DNA of 64,000 nucleotides, from assembly GCA_022825675.1 (NCBI GenBank), contig JAJDWK010000004.1, positions 30,301 through 94,300 on the forward strand. The letters are read 5' to 3'. Source of the stretch: Anaerolineae bacterium (GTDB taxonomy: Bacteria > Chloroflexota > Anaerolineae > Aggregatilineales > Phototrophicaceae). Both the position numbers and the translations under genes were made by a program. The notes beneath the pieces were generated by a model, which worked only from the letters and a program-made list of their open reading frames with translations, ran no database searches and was not told where the DNA came from. Positions 43,446 to 52,391 of the stretch are shown piece after piece. Each line of letters opens with the position of its first letter. The first letter of the stretch is position 1.

Positions 43446-45126
43446 TTGGCTGGCGGTGGCGCTGCTGCTGCTTTTCGCGGCGTCGCTGCGCATCATCGGC
43501 ATTGATTTTGGGCAGCTGCAAGATGAATACTTCCCTTCCTACGCGCCGCACGGCATGGCGCATGACCAACTGCTCATCCAGCCGGACGAATTCCTGAATG
43601 TCGCGATTCCCGTCAACATGGCGCTGCGCAATCAGCGAAATCCCGAGTTCTTCAATTACCCGACATTCATAATCAATGTGAATTTGGCGCTCAATTGGCT
43701 CACGGGCGCGTTGGATGGGCAAACGCTCGCCGAGCGTGAAGGCAAGCCCCTGCGCGCCTACGCGGGCTTCCCGCTATATGTCAGCGCGCGCATGCTTTCG
43801 GTACTCGGCGGGATGCTGCAAGTCGCCTGCGCCTACGCCATCGCGCGCATGGCTGGCGGGCGCTTCGCCGCGCTCGGCGCTGGATTGCTGGTGGCGGTGT
43901 CCTTCACGCTGGTGCAGCATGCGCACTATGCCAAGCCGGGCTCGCTCGCCAGCGGCTGGATGATGCTGTCCGCCTGGGCTGGCTTCGCCGCGCTCTGCGC
44001 CCGCCGCCGTCACTGGCGCAATATGATGTGGCTGCTGGCTTGCGTTAGCGCGGGCTTGGCGGTCACGACCCGTTACAATGCCCTGGCAATCACGCCGCTG
44101 CTCGCTTTTATTGGCGCCATCCTGCTCTATCGCCATCCCTCCCGCCGCCGCTTTTTCCTGCTGCTGCTGGGGGCGCTGCTCGTGCCGCTGGTCTTCTTCC
44201 TCGGCAGCCCCTTTGTCCTGCTGGACTTCGAGCACTTCTGGCGCGAATTCTCGCAAATCGTGCGCCAATATACCTTCACTGGCGAGGGCATCCCCGACTA
44301 TTTTCTGGTCGATCATATTCGCGGTCTCGGCTATCTCATCATGTATACGGCGCTTTTTGCGATTGGGGTGCCAGCGCTGCTGCTGGCTGGCGTCGCCCTG
44401 CTGGCTGCCTGGTTTGAGCGACCGCGCAGGCAGCGGCTCGCTTTTAATTCGCGCAGTCTGTTCAGCCTGCTCATCGCGCTGGTGATAGCGCTCTACAGCG
44501 TATTTGCGCTGCGCACCGTCCGCCCGGGGCACAGCGACCAGCTCCTGATACTCATCCTGCCATTTGTCGCGCTGCTTTCCGGGCTGGGTGCTGGCTGGCT
44601 GGCGGAACAAAACTTCCTGCCAACGCGCCTGATGCTGCCGCTCTTGGCGCTATTGCTGGCGTCTCAGCCGCTGATACTGTCGGTTCAAGTTGTGCGGCTC
44701 TTTAGCCTGCCCGATACCCGCCAGCTGATGCTGGCTTGGATCCATGACAATATCCCGCCCGGTGCCAGTTTCTACATCAACGGTCCTTACAATGTGCCTT
44801 TGGACGAAGCCATCTACCCCAACAATTTGCGCGCTGGCGGCTATGCCACGCCGCTCCCGAGCGCGGCGGATTTCGACTACCTCATTTATTCCGACGCGCG
44901 CGCTTTTGATATTCTGCGCTCCGCCGCCATCGTGCCGCCCGAAATCATCGAGCGCGAACGCGCCTATCTCCGCTCGCTTGATGCCGCCTACCCACAGCGC
45001 ATCGCCCAGATACTCCGCCCTTCCTGGACGGGGTCCGAAGCCATGATTAACATGGCTGCCTATTGGCACAACCCAACGCTTATCCTCTACTGCCTGCATG
45101 AAAATGCCTGTGCGCCAAAAAGCTAG
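43432..45126 (+). CDS. GT39-like membrane glycosyltransferase
   Basis: A 564-aa polytopic protein of the ArnT/PMT/GT-C fold. About eleven hydrophobic helices follow a first luminal loop with acidic residues (GQLQDEYFPSYAPHGMAHD and IQPDEF), where the catalytic Asp usually sits. The C-terminal 110 residues form a soluble outer domain. GT-C enzymes move a sugar from a polyprenyl phosphate donor onto a protein or lipid on the outer face. The GTG start lies inside the murE end (14-base overlap), implying coupling. Acceptor and sugar are unknown. Confidence 0.8.
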   Translation: MRPVDWLAVALLLLFAASLRIIGIDFGQLQDEYFPSYAPHGMAHDQLLIQPDEFLNVAIPVNMALRNQRNPEFFNYPTFIINVNLALNWLTGALDGQTLAEREGKPLRAYAGFPLYVSARMLSVLGGMLQVACAYAIARMAGGRFAALGAGLLVAVSFTLVQHAHYAKPGSLASGWMMLSAWAGFAALCARRRHWRNMMWLLACVSAGLAVTTRYNALAITPLLAFIGAILLYRHPSRRRFFLLLLGALLVPLVFFLGSPFVLLDFEHFWREFSQIVRQYTFTGEGIPDYFLVDHIRGLGYLIMYTALFAIGVPALLLAGVALLAAWFERPRRQRLAFNSRSLFSLLIALVIALYSVFALRTVRPGHSDQLLILILPFVALLSGLGAGWLAEQNFLPTRLMLPLLALLLASQPLILSVQVVRLFSLPDTRQLMLAWIHDNIPPGASFYINGPYNVPLDEAIYPNNLRAGGYATPLPSAADFDYLIYSDARAFDILRSAAIVPPEIIERERAYLRSLDAAYPQRIAQILRPSWTGSEAMINMAAYWHNPTLILYCLHENACAPKS

Positions 45127-45164
45127 CGGCTGTGTAACCACATCAATGTTGAAAATGTGGATTG

Positions 45165-45173
45165 TGCTACAAT
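45165..45173 (+). promoter_or_regulatory. Extended -10 promoter before the GT2 gene
   Basis: TGCTACAAT, an extended -10 with no good -35. Transcription would begin near 45180, 24 bases before the GTG. A palindrome, CCACAT at 45138-45143 and ATGTGG at 45155-45160, overlaps the -35 region and could be an operator or a hairpin. Confidence 0.4.
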
Positions 45174-45203
45174 GCGAATAGGCGCAGCCGCCGGGGAGGA
45201 CCC

Positions 45204-46109
45204 GTGTACGATTTGGGAATCATCATCGTAAATTGGAATACTCGCGAACTTTTGCGCCGCTGCTTAAAGACGCTTTATGCCAGCGAAGGCGATTTTAGCT
45301 ATCGCGTCGTCGTGGTGGATAATGCATCGGAAGATGGCAGCGCCGAGATGGTGCGGGCGGAATTCCCAACTGCGGAGCTTATCGCCAGCCCGGAAAATGT
45401 CGGCTACCCGCGTGGTAACAATCTTGGGCTGCGGCACTTGGGCTACCTGGGCGCGGGCGAGGTCAATGCCGATGCGCCGCGTTATGCCCTGCTGCTCAAC
45501 CCCGATACCGAGCTGCCGCCTGAGGCTCTCGGCAATATGCTAAAATTTATGGACGCCCGCCCCGATGTCGGCGCGGCTGGTCCCAAACTTGTATTGAGCG
45601 ATGGCAGCCTTGATAAAGCCTGCCGCCGCGGTTTCCCGACGCCGCTCGTCAGCTTCTATCACTATTCCGGCTTGGCGCGGCTCTTCCCGCGGGATGCCCG
45701 CTTTGGACGCTACAACATGACTTTTGCCGATGAAGACAGTGATTTGGAAGTGGATTCCGTGGTCGGCGCGTATATGCAGGTGCGCAAAACCGCCATTGAG
45801 CGGGCGGGCTTGCTGGATGAAGCCTTCTTCATGTACGGCGAAGATTTGGATTGGGCTTTCCGCATCAAACAAGCGGGTTACAAAATCTGGTATCACGCCG
45901 GCGTGACCGTGCGCCATGTCAAGCGCGCGGCAAGCCGGAAAAGCCCGCGGGCGCAATTTGAATTCTGGCGCGCCATGCTCATCTTCTATCGCAAGCACTA
46001 TCGGCGCGGCACGGCGCTGCCCGTGCACATGATGATTCTGTCGGCGCTGTTGCTCAAAGGGGGTCCCAGCTTATGGCAAGAGATCCGCAACCCGACGCCT
46101 ACACCATAA
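45204..46109 (+). CDS. Glycosyltransferase family 2
   Basis: A 301-aa cytoplasmic GT-A enzyme of the rhamnosyltransferase-like type. Key parts are LGIIIVNWNTRELLRRCL at the N-terminus, VVVDNASEDGSAEM for nucleotide binding, SPENVGYPRGNNLGLRH, the metal-binding DxD-type LLLNPDTEL and the acceptor-site motif FFMYGEDLDWAFRIKQAGY. The GTG has GGGGAGGA four bases upstream. Its end overlaps the next gene by 37 bases. With the neighbouring WbaP-type enzyme it should build a lipid-linked envelope polysaccharide. Confidence 0.9.
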   Translation: MYDLGIIIVNWNTRELLRRCLKTLYASEGDFSYRVVVVDNASEDGSAEMVRAEFPTAELIASPENVGYPRGNNLGLRHLGYLGAGEVNADAPRYALLLNPDTELPPEALGNMLKFMDARPDVGAAGPKLVLSDGSLDKACRRGFPTPLVSFYHYSGLARLFPRDARFGRYNMTFADEDSDLEVDSVVGAYMQVRKTAIERAGLLDEAFFMYGEDLDWAFRIKQAGYKIWYHAGVTVRHVKRAASRKSPRAQFEFWRAMLIFYRKHYRRGTALPVHMMILSALLLKGGPSLWQEIRNPTPTP

Positions 46110-47545
46110 GACCCCGCTCTATCCGCTGGAGCAACGAGCATCTCAAGGCGCTCTCCACCGCCAGCCTGGTGCTTGTCGATGCGCTGATGCTAGTCGCCGC
46201 CTTTGTCGTCGGCTACAACGGGCGCGAGACGCTGCCTATTTTTGCCATCCCGCGGGAACAGCCCAGCCTGTCCTATTATCTGCCGACAATTGTGCTGCAC
46301 ACCGGCATCATCATCGTCATGTTCTATTTCTCGCAGCTGTATCATCTAAAGCGCGCCTTCAGCCGCATTGATCAACTGCGCACGATTATCGGCGTTGTTA
46401 CCCTGGGCGCTTTGCTGGCAAGCGGCACGCAGGAATTCCTGCTGCAGAATACGGCGCTGGAAATCGTCTATCCGCGCAGTCTGCTCTTTTATGTCGGTTT
46501 CTTCAGCGTGCTCTTGACAATTTTTGGGCGCGAAATGCACCGGCGCGCCTGGACCTATTTGCGGAAAAGCGGGGTGGTCGGCGACAATTTGCTGATTGTC
46601 GGCGATGGCAGCATCGCCCATACCATCACCGAACATGTAAACGGCAGTCCCGAGCTCGGCTATAACATTGTCGGCATCGTATCGGACAAAGAAATTGATG
46701 GCGACTTGCTCGGCTACCCCTTCATCGGCATCTACGAAGATATCCCGCGCCTCATTGACGACCTGCAAGTGGAACAGGTGATTCTGGCGATTTCTGATTA
46801 TCGCCGCGACGAATTGGTCAATTTGATAACCCTCTGCCAGCGCGGCAAAGTTGATATCAAAGTCTATCCCGACCTGTTTGCGCACATGGTGGGCGATCTC
46901 AATGTTGACGACCTGGGCGGGCGCCCGCTTTTGACCGTCCGCGATATCGCCTTGCGCGGCTGGCGCTTGAGCTTGAAGCGCGCCCTGGACCTGCTGGGCG
47001 CAATCGTCGGGCTGATATTGCTTTCGCCTTTTATGCTCTTTACCGCCCTGCTCATCCGCATGGAATCGCGCGGCTCGATATTCTATTGGCAGGTGCGCAT
47101 GGGCTTGGATGGCAAACCCTTCCCGATGATAAAATTCCGTTCCATGTACCCTGATGCCGAGAGCAATGGGCGCACCTGGACGGTCGAAAATGACGAACGC
47201 GTAACCCCCCTGGGGCGCAGCATGCGCCGCAACAACTGGGACGAAATCCCGCAGTTGATAAATGTGCTGCTGGGGCACATGAGCCTGGTAGGTCCCCGCC
47301 CGGAACGGCCGATGTATGTGCGTGACTTCCGCCAGCGCATCCCGAATTATATGGAGCGCCACCGCGAAAAAGCCGGCATGACCGGCTGGGCGCAGGTCAA
47401 CGGCATGCGCGGCGATACCTCAATCTCCGAGCGGACTGAACTCGACCGCTGGTATGTCGAGCACTGGTCGCTCTGGCTGGATATCACCATCATCATCCGC
47501 ACCATTTGGCAGTCGCTGACGCGGTCAAACCGCAACGCGTATTAG
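46073..47545 (+). CDS. Polyprenyl glycosylphosphotransferase (WbaP/exopolysaccharide type)
   Basis: A 490-aa enzyme that transfers sugar-1-phosphate from a nucleotide sugar to undecaprenyl phosphate, starting repeat-unit synthesis. Four hydrophobic N-terminal helices are followed by a CoA-binding-like NAD domain (LLIVGDGSIAHTITEHVNG). A fifth membrane segment (LDLLGAIVGLILLSPFML) leads to the catalytic bacterial-transferase domain with IKFRSMYPDAESNG, the DE dyad in NNWDEIPQLINVLLG, SLVGPRPERP and MTGWAQVNGMRGDTSI. It is full length, and overlap with the GT2 gene shows co-expression. Confidence 0.92.
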   Translation: MARDPQPDAYTIRPRSIRWSNEHLKALSTASLVLVDALMLVAAFVVGYNGRETLPIFAIPREQPSLSYYLPTIVLHTGIIIVMFYFSQLYHLKRAFSRIDQLRTIIGVVTLGALLASGTQEFLLQNTALEIVYPRSLLFYVGFFSVLLTIFGREMHRRAWTYLRKSGVVGDNLLIVGDGSIAHTITEHVNGSPELGYNIVGIVSDKEIDGDLLGYPFIGIYEDIPRLIDDLQVEQVILAISDYRRDELVNLITLCQRGKVDIKVYPDLFAHMVGDLNVDDLGGRPLLTVRDIALRGWRLSLKRALDLLGAIVGLILLSPFMLFTALLIRMESRGSIFYWQVRMGLDGKPFPMIKFRSMYPDAESNGRTWTVENDERVTPLGRSMRRNNWDEIPQLINVLLGHMSLVGPRPERPMYVRDFRQRIPNYMERHREKAGMTGWAQVNGMRGDTSISERTELDRWYVEHWSLWLDITIIIRTIWQSLTRSNRNAY

Positions 47546-47556
47546 CGGTGCCGGGC

Positions 47557-47886
47557 ATGGAACTGGAGGCGTTGACGAAGGCAATGTTTGCTTTCGTCGA
47601 GGCGCAGGGCTGGCTGGCGCCGGGCTCGCCCAAGCCGCAGACGCCGCGCAACCTGGCAATATCGCTGGCATTGGAAGCAGCGGAAGTGCTGGAACATTTC
47701 CAATGGGACGAGCGCGTGGAAAACCCTGACGCGCTCGCGGATGAACTCGCCGATGTCATGCTCTACCTGCTGCAGCTGGCAAGCATCAGCGATATTGATC
47801 TCGGGCAAGCCGTGATGGCAAAGCTGGAAAAGAATTATCAGCGCGATTGGCATTGTCAGCCGCCGCGCGGACCCGCTGAAGAGTGA
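47557..47886 (+). CDS. MazG-like nucleotide pyrophosphohydrolase (RS21-C6 type)
   Basis: A 109-aa all-alpha NTP pyrophosphohydrolase that hydrolyses house-cleaning substrates such as dCTP analogues. The metal-binding acids are in ALEAAEVLEHFQWDE (ExxxE) and DELADVMLYLLQLA (ExxD), as in the iMazG/dCTPase group. Size is typical. It follows the WbaP-type gene by 11 bases and ends in a terminator, so it is the last gene of that transcript. ATG 47557 is chosen; GTG 47548 is possible. Confidence 0.88.
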   Translation: MELEALTKAMFAFVEAQGWLAPGSPKPQTPRNLAISLALEAAEVLEHFQWDERVENPDALADELADVMLYLLQLASISDIDLGQAVMAKLEKNYQRDWHCQPPRGPAEE

Positions 47887-47920
47887 TGCTGGCGCTACCC
47901 CCCGCCAGCACTGGTCTTTT
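47887..47920 (+). terminator. Terminator after the MazG-like gene
   Basis: An eight-pair stem, TGCTGGCG / CGCCAGCA, with an eight-base C-rich loop, followed by CTGG and TCTTTT. It lies directly past the stop codon. Confidence 0.6.
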
Positions 47921-47938
47921 AATCTGAAGGGTTGACTG

Positions 47939-47944
47939 TATAAT
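47939..47944 (+). promoter_or_regulatory. proS: Candidate -10 of proS
   Basis: A perfect TATAAT lies 55 bases before the proS ATG and just after the upstream terminator. The -35 at the right distance (CTTTTA) is poor; a nearby TTGACT is too close to serve. Confidence 0.35.
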
Positions 47945-47999
47945 ACTTTCCGCTCCCCGGTACTCGGGGCGCAGTTTGCCCAAGCGGAAGGAACAGACC

Positions 48000-49439
48000 A
48001 TGCCGGAACAGGCTGTCACCGCCCAAAGCGAAGACTTTTCGCGCTGGTACAACGAGATTGTCTACCGCGCTGATCTCGCCGCCCCGTCCCCAGTGCGCGG
48101 CTGCGTCATCATCAAGCCTTATGGCTACGAGGTTTGGGAGGGCATCAAAGCTGGCTTGGACCGCCGCTTCAAGGCGACCGGGCATCAAAATGCCTACTTC
48201 CCGCTCTTCATCCCAGAGAGCTACATCAAGCGCGAGGCGGAGCATGTCGAAGGCTTCAGCCCGGAATTGGCGGTTGTCACGCATGCTGGCGGCAAGGAGC
48301 TGGAAGAGCCGCTGGTCGTGCGCCCGACTTCGGAGACGGTCATCGGCGAAGCCTTCAGCGACTGGATCCAATCCTATCGCGATTTGCCGCTGCTCATCAA
48401 CCAATGGGCGAATGTCGTCCGCTGGGAGCTGCGCACCCGCCCCTTCTTGCGCACCGCCGAATTCCTCTGGCAAGAAGGGCACACCGCCCACGCCACCCAT
48501 GACGATGCCGAAGCCGAAACCATGCAGATGCTTGATATCTACGCCGAATTCGCCCATGACGATGCCGCAATCCCCGTGATAAAAGGGGAAAAGAGCCGCC
48601 TGGAGCGCTTCGCTGGCGCCCTGCGCACCTACACCATCGAGGCGATGATGCGTGACAAACGCGCGCTGCAATCTGGCACCAGCCACAATCTAGGACAGAA
48701 TTTCGCCAAAGCCTTTGACATCCGCTACCTGGCAGAATCCAACCAGCAGGAATACTGCTGGACAACTTCCTGGGGGCTTAGCACCCGCATGGTGGGCGCG
48801 GTTGTCATGGCGCATGGTGATGACAAAGGGCTGCGGCTGCCGCCAGTATTGGCGCCGCACCAAGTTGTGATTGTGCCGATTTACCGGCGCGATGCCCAGC
48901 GGGGCGCGGTCATGGAAACGGTCGAGCGCTTGCGCCTGACGCTGGTTGAAGCGGGCATCCGCGTGCATGTCGATCTCCGCGAAGGGCAATCCCCCGGCTT
49001 CAAGTTCAACGACTGGGAGATGCGCGGCGTTCCCCTCCGCCTGGAAGTGGGACCAAAAGATGTTGAGAAAGACAGCGCCGTGCTCGCCCGCCGCGATAGG
49101 CTGGGGCGGGCAGGCAAGAGCTTCGTGCCGCAGGCTGGCATCGCCGCCGCCGCTGAGGAGCTGCTTGCCGCAATCCAGCGCAGCCTGTTGGAAGACGCCC
49201 GCCAATTCCGCGATGAGCATATCCAGGATGCCCGCTCCTACAGCGAGCTGCGGGAGGTCATCGAAACGGGCGACTGGGCGCGCGCTGCCTGGGCGGGCAG
49301 CGATGCCGACGAACTGCAGGTCAAAGAGCAAACTGGCGCGACAATCCGCTGCTTCCCCTTTGATGCGGGCGCGTCCAGCCCCTGTGTCAAGACGGGCAAA
49401 CCGGCGGAGCGGGTCGCGCTCTTCGCCAAAGCCTATTAG
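48000..49439 (+). CDS. proS: Prolyl-tRNA synthetase, archaeal/eukaryotic type
   Basis: A 479-aa class II synthetase without the bacterial editing insertion, thus the ProS type 3 form. Motif 1 region is YEVWEGIKAGLDRRFKATGH, motif 2 is VVRWELRTRPFLRTAEFLWQ followed by EGHTAHAT, and motif 3 is SWGLSTRMVGAVVMAHGDD. A C-terminal anticodon-binding domain and a zinc-like end (IRCFPFDAG, SSPCVKTGKPA) follow. The tail ends in KAY, the tyrosine being characteristic of this form. AAGGAA precedes the ATG. Lack of the INS domain means Ala-tRNA(Pro) clearance must come from a free YbaK-type protein. Confidence 0.95.
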   Translation: MPEQAVTAQSEDFSRWYNEIVYRADLAAPSPVRGCVIIKPYGYEVWEGIKAGLDRRFKATGHQNAYFPLFIPESYIKREAEHVEGFSPELAVVTHAGGKELEEPLVVRPTSETVIGEAFSDWIQSYRDLPLLINQWANVVRWELRTRPFLRTAEFLWQEGHTAHATHDDAEAETMQMLDIYAEFAHDDAAIPVIKGEKSRLERFAGALRTYTIEAMMRDKRALQSGTSHNLGQNFAKAFDIRYLAESNQQEYCWTTSWGLSTRMVGAVVMAHGDDKGLRLPPVLAPHQVVIVPIYRRDAQRGAVMETVERLRLTLVEAGIRVHVDLREGQSPGFKFNDWEMRGVPLRLEVGPKDVEKDSAVLARRDRLGRAGKSFVPQAGIAAAAEELLAAIQRSLLEDARQFRDEHIQDARSYSELREVIETGDWARAAWAGSDADELQVKEQTGATIRCFPFDAGASSPCVKTGKPAERVALFAKAY

Positions 49440-49483
49440 CCGCAGCGCCGGTGGCAAGCCAGGATTTCTAATCAATAGTTTAC

Positions 49484-49503
49484 ATTGTGAAAATTGACAC
49501 AAT
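49484..49503 (+). promoter_or_regulatory. Palindrome overlapping the -35 of the NYN gene
   Basis: ATTGTG and CACAAT, perfect six-base arms separated by eight bases, with the TTGACA -35 lying inside. This is the usual geometry for a repressor site that blocks polymerase. No regulator gene is adjacent. Confidence 0.4.
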
Positions 49504-49522
49504 TGATTCGCTGGAGTATACT
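49494..49522 (+). promoter_or_regulatory. Consensus promoter of the double-NYN gene
   Basis: TTGACA (49494-49499), a 17-base spacer and TATACT (49517-49522). Transcription should begin near 49529, leaving a leader of about 205 bases before the ATG at 49736. The leader is less GC-rich than nearby genes. It holds a 13-codon ORF at 49560 without a ribosome site, and I see no other gene in it. Confidence 0.7.
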
Positions 49523-49735
49523 GAGGAACATTATCTGATACGCTGTATAGAGTAAATTGATGGCAAATTTGCGCGGGCGAAGAGGATACTTATTGGCTTA
49601 GGTGACAGTTTATTCCGCTAATGCGCCTAAACCTCCGCAAAAACTCAAATGCATCATGCTCCTTAGGATGCTGGCTCGTTTGCGCAAAGCCATCAGAATT
49701 TTGTTGCCCGTTTCGAAAGACTCATGGATTAGAAC

Positions 49736-51889
49736 ATGACCCCCTACTTGATTGTTGATGTAGATGACTTGTTGAGATTCACCTCTCAAAAAGGAATCGA
49801 TTTACAGGAATTCGCGGTCTCCCTAAAAGGCAGCTCCGCCTTGGCGGCGGACCTGTTTGATACCGCCACCCTGCGCGCCATCGCCGTGGCGGATTGGGGC
49901 GCGCATAAAAAGCAGCAATTCCCTGTCGAGCCGGGGGCGATTTTTCGCAGCGCCGGCTACGAAATTGTACAGGTCGATGAGCGCTCGCAATTGCCATCCT
50001 GCTTGATGGAGCGCTACTTCCAAACGCCGCTCAGCCAGGATAGCCAGTTGATTTTGGCGACAACCAGCCTCGATATGCTGCCGCTTATCCACGAAGTGCG
50101 TGCCAGCAGCCAGGCGAAGATACGGGTTTGGGGCGCTGCCGCAATCATCGAGCGCGGCAGCGAAGTCGGCAAGGATGTCATCTTCCAGCCTTTGGAAGCC
50201 CTGTTTGGCATCCAAACCAAAAATGTTTGGGTCTACATAGACTTCGAAAATATCTCGATAAGTCTGAACGAACAGGGATTTGTCGTCAACCTCGACCATC
50301 TTATCGAGCGCCTGCTGTCCCAGGCAAAAGCCCATGGACGCCTGGTCAAGATGGCGGCGTACGCGCCCTGGGGGCAGCGCGGCGCTTTGCCGCCGCTGGT
50401 CGATTCTTCCGGGCGGGAAGTCGCCGAAGATGCGCCCGCCCGTTTGATGATGGCGAATATCGACCCCGTCTTTCATCTGCCCGGCAAACAGAGCGCCGAT
50501 ATTCGCATCGCTCGCGATGTGCTGACCGATGTCAGCCTGCCGGATTCGGGGGATGTCATCATCTTGGCGACAGGCGACCGTGATTTCAACGATGTCATCA
50601 ACCCCCTGCTGCAGCAGCGCAAAACCGTCATCGTCTGGGGTGTGCGCGGCAGCACCGGGCGGCTGCTGCAGAATCATCCCTCGCTGCAATTGGAATACAT
50701 CGACGACTTCACCGACATGCAGACGCATAAATCGCTAAGCCAGGTCGAAACTGAAGGCGATACCGAGAGCTTCATCCCCTCTCAATGGTCAAGCGTGATT
50801 ATTCAATTCTTCCGCCTGAGTACGGCTGAGCCCAACCGTGAAATCACCGTGGACCTCCTCATCGACCAATTGCAAGAAGTCGGCGATGTGATTTCTCCCG
50901 AGCGCGGGCGTGACCTCGTTTCCCAAGCGATTTCCCTGGGCATCTTGCAGCGGGAGGCAGCTTCTGCGGCAGTCATCACGCTTAACATGCGGCACCCGGT
51001 GGTGGAAAAGACGCTGCTTATCGTCAACCGCATGTCGCGCCGCGTCTTCAACACGCTGTCTTCCCGCAGCTGGGAATATGTGAATTACGGCTTCTTGCTC
51101 AAGGGCTTGGAGATGGAGCGCGATCTCGACCGCCCCGGCATGAACGAAAGCGACCAGTGGCGCTCGCATTGGATTGACTGCCTGGTGCGCGAAGGGGTGC
51201 TGCAGCGGGACCTGGTGCCCCACCGGCATAATCCTGAAGACTTGGTGCCCGTTATACGGCTGCCCCAGCAAAGCGAGCAATCGCCCGCCCAGCCAGAGCA
51301 GGCAGAAGCCGCTGGCTTGGATGTCGCCTCGCAGAAGTGGCAGGGTTTAGCGCCGCAGCAACTGCAGGATAGCGACCCTGAAGTCGCCCGCATGGTTACG
51401 CGCATCGTGGTCAGCGTGCAGCAATTCACGAGTTTTCGCAACTTCGCATGGTGCCCGCTGGGCAGCCTGCATACGCGCCTGCGCAGTTTTGATAGCGGCG
51501 CTTTTTTCCAGCTGGCGGTCGAATACCTGCTCGTGAATGCCATGGTCACGGTGAACGAATACGAAAACCCGCGCAGCGAATACAATACCAAAGGTATCGA
51601 GCTGGACGAAAACAACGGCTATGTCGCGGCGCTTCTCACCGAGCGTGATGAATTTGTGCGCGCTTTGCTGCAAATGGATCGCGGCAATCTTGGCTTCAGC
51701 AGCGCCAAAATAGAGCAGCATCTCGGCGCTGACTGGGATGTTCCGCTGTGGCTGTCGATAATGCAGACCGAAAATATCCTGAATTCCATGCCGGGCCGCT
51801 CCCAGCAATTCAGTCTTTTCCGCGCGCATCATACAGTCAAGCTGGTCGCCAGCAACAACGCTGACGAAGTTGCCGCCGCGGGACATTAG
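49736..51889 (+). CDS. Double NYN/PIN-like domain protein with winged-helix repeats
   Basis: A 717-aa protein. Residues 163-325 are an NYN (DUF88/LabA-like) nuclease domain with acidic residues D169 (WVYIDFENIS), D255 (KQSADIRIARD), D281 and D283 (LATGDRDFNDVI). Residues 1-135 look like a second, decayed copy: YLIVDVDDLLRF at the front and LILATTSLDMLPLI in place of the GDRDF segment, with only one Asp kept. Three winged-helix-like segments follow (about 352-415, 440-510 and 548-640), separated by a Gln/Pro-rich linker. RNA or DNA binding coupled to cleavage is likely but unproven. It is a single-gene unit with its own promoter. Confidence 0.82.
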   Translation: MTPYLIVDVDDLLRFTSQKGIDLQEFAVSLKGSSALAADLFDTATLRAIAVADWGAHKKQQFPVEPGAIFRSAGYEIVQVDERSQLPSCLMERYFQTPLSQDSQLILATTSLDMLPLIHEVRASSQAKIRVWGAAAIIERGSEVGKDVIFQPLEALFGIQTKNVWVYIDFENISISLNEQGFVVNLDHLIERLLSQAKAHGRLVKMAAYAPWGQRGALPPLVDSSGREVAEDAPARLMMANIDPVFHLPGKQSADIRIARDVLTDVSLPDSGDVIILATGDRDFNDVINPLLQQRKTVIVWGVRGSTGRLLQNHPSLQLEYIDDFTDMQTHKSLSQVETEGDTESFIPSQWSSVIIQFFRLSTAEPNREITVDLLIDQLQEVGDVISPERGRDLVSQAISLGILQREAASAAVITLNMRHPVVEKTLLIVNRMSRRVFNTLSSRSWEYVNYGFLLKGLEMERDLDRPGMNESDQWRSHWIDCLVREGVLQRDLVPHRHNPEDLVPVIRLPQQSEQSPAQPEQAEAAGLDVASQKWQGLAPQQLQDSDPEVARMVTRIVVSVQQFTSFRNFAWCPLGSLHTRLRSFDSGAFFQLAVEYLLVNAMVTVNEYENPRSEYNTKGIELDENNGYVAALLTERDEFVRALLQMDRGNLGFSSAKIEQHLGADWDVPLWLSIMQTENILNSMPGRSQQFSLFRAHHTVKLVASNNADEVAAAGH

Positions 51890-51896
51890 CTGGCTA

Positions 51897-51925
51897 TTGC
51901 CGCCGCTGGGCTTTCCTGGTACAAT
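51897..51925 (+). promoter_or_regulatory. rpsO: Promoter of rpsO
   Basis: TTGCCG (51897-51902), a 17-base spacer and TACAAT (51920-51925), with TGG before the -10 giving an extended -10. The start point near 51932 leaves a leader of about 60 bases, room for the translational control known for S15 in other bacteria. Confidence 0.55.
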
Positions 51926-51992
51926 CCTGCATTGAATCGACCGCCAGGCGACCGCTCCTGCTTGGCTGGTGGCAATAGAAAGGGACGGGAAC

Positions 51993-52262
51993 ATGCCATT
52001 GGACAAAGCGACAAAAACAAAAATCATCAGCGATTTCGCCCGCGTTGAAGGCGACACGGGCTCCCCCGAAGTGCAAATCGCGCTATTGACGGAGCGCATC
52101 ACCCAACTGACCGAGCATTTGAAAATACACAGCCACGACGAACATTCACGCCGCGGCATGCTCAAATTGGTGGGGCAGCGCCGCCGCCACCTGCGTTATA
52201 TCGCCCGCAAGAAACCCGAAGTGTATCGTGAATTGCTGCAGCGCCTTGGCTTGCGCCGTTAG
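51993..52262 (+). CDS. rpsO: 30S ribosomal protein S15
   Basis: An 89-aa primary 16S rRNA-binding protein. The core [20 protein letters not shown] region (read here [20 protein letters not shown]), then [20 protein letters not shown] and the C-terminal [12 protein letters not shown] are diagnostic. Size is exact. The ATG at 51993 follows GGGACGGGA. It pairs with pnp 236 bases downstream, a widely conserved arrangement. Confidence 0.97.
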   Translation: MPLDKATKTKIISDFARVEGDTGSPEVQIALLTERITQLTEHLKIHSHDEHSRRGMLKLVGQRRRHLRYIARKKPEVYRELLQRLGLRR

Positions 52263-52369
52263 GCGTCGGGAGCGCGCCATGCGCCGGCAGCATATTCTGT
52301 GATGCGCCGCGCCCCATGCCGCCGCGGGCGGTGCCCAGTTGCCGCAAAGCCCCAGTGCGCTTGGCTGTC

Positions 52370-52391
52370 CCTCGCCGTCGGCGAGCTCTTT
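52370..52391 (+). terminator. Hairpin with T run between rpsO and pnp
   Basis: CTCGCC / GGCGAG with a three-base GTC loop, followed by CTCTTTT. It lies about 108 bases after rpsO and 108 before pnp, so it may be a partial terminator that sets the rpsO to pnp ratio. The rest of the 236-base gap holds GC-rich hairpin-prone sequence and no gene. Confidence 0.45.

Noticed and set aside
49560..49601. A 13-codon ORF in the leader of the double-NYN gene, as a possible leader peptide
   Set aside because: No Shine-Dalgarno sequence, no run of a regulatory codon and no attenuator hairpin could be drawn around it.
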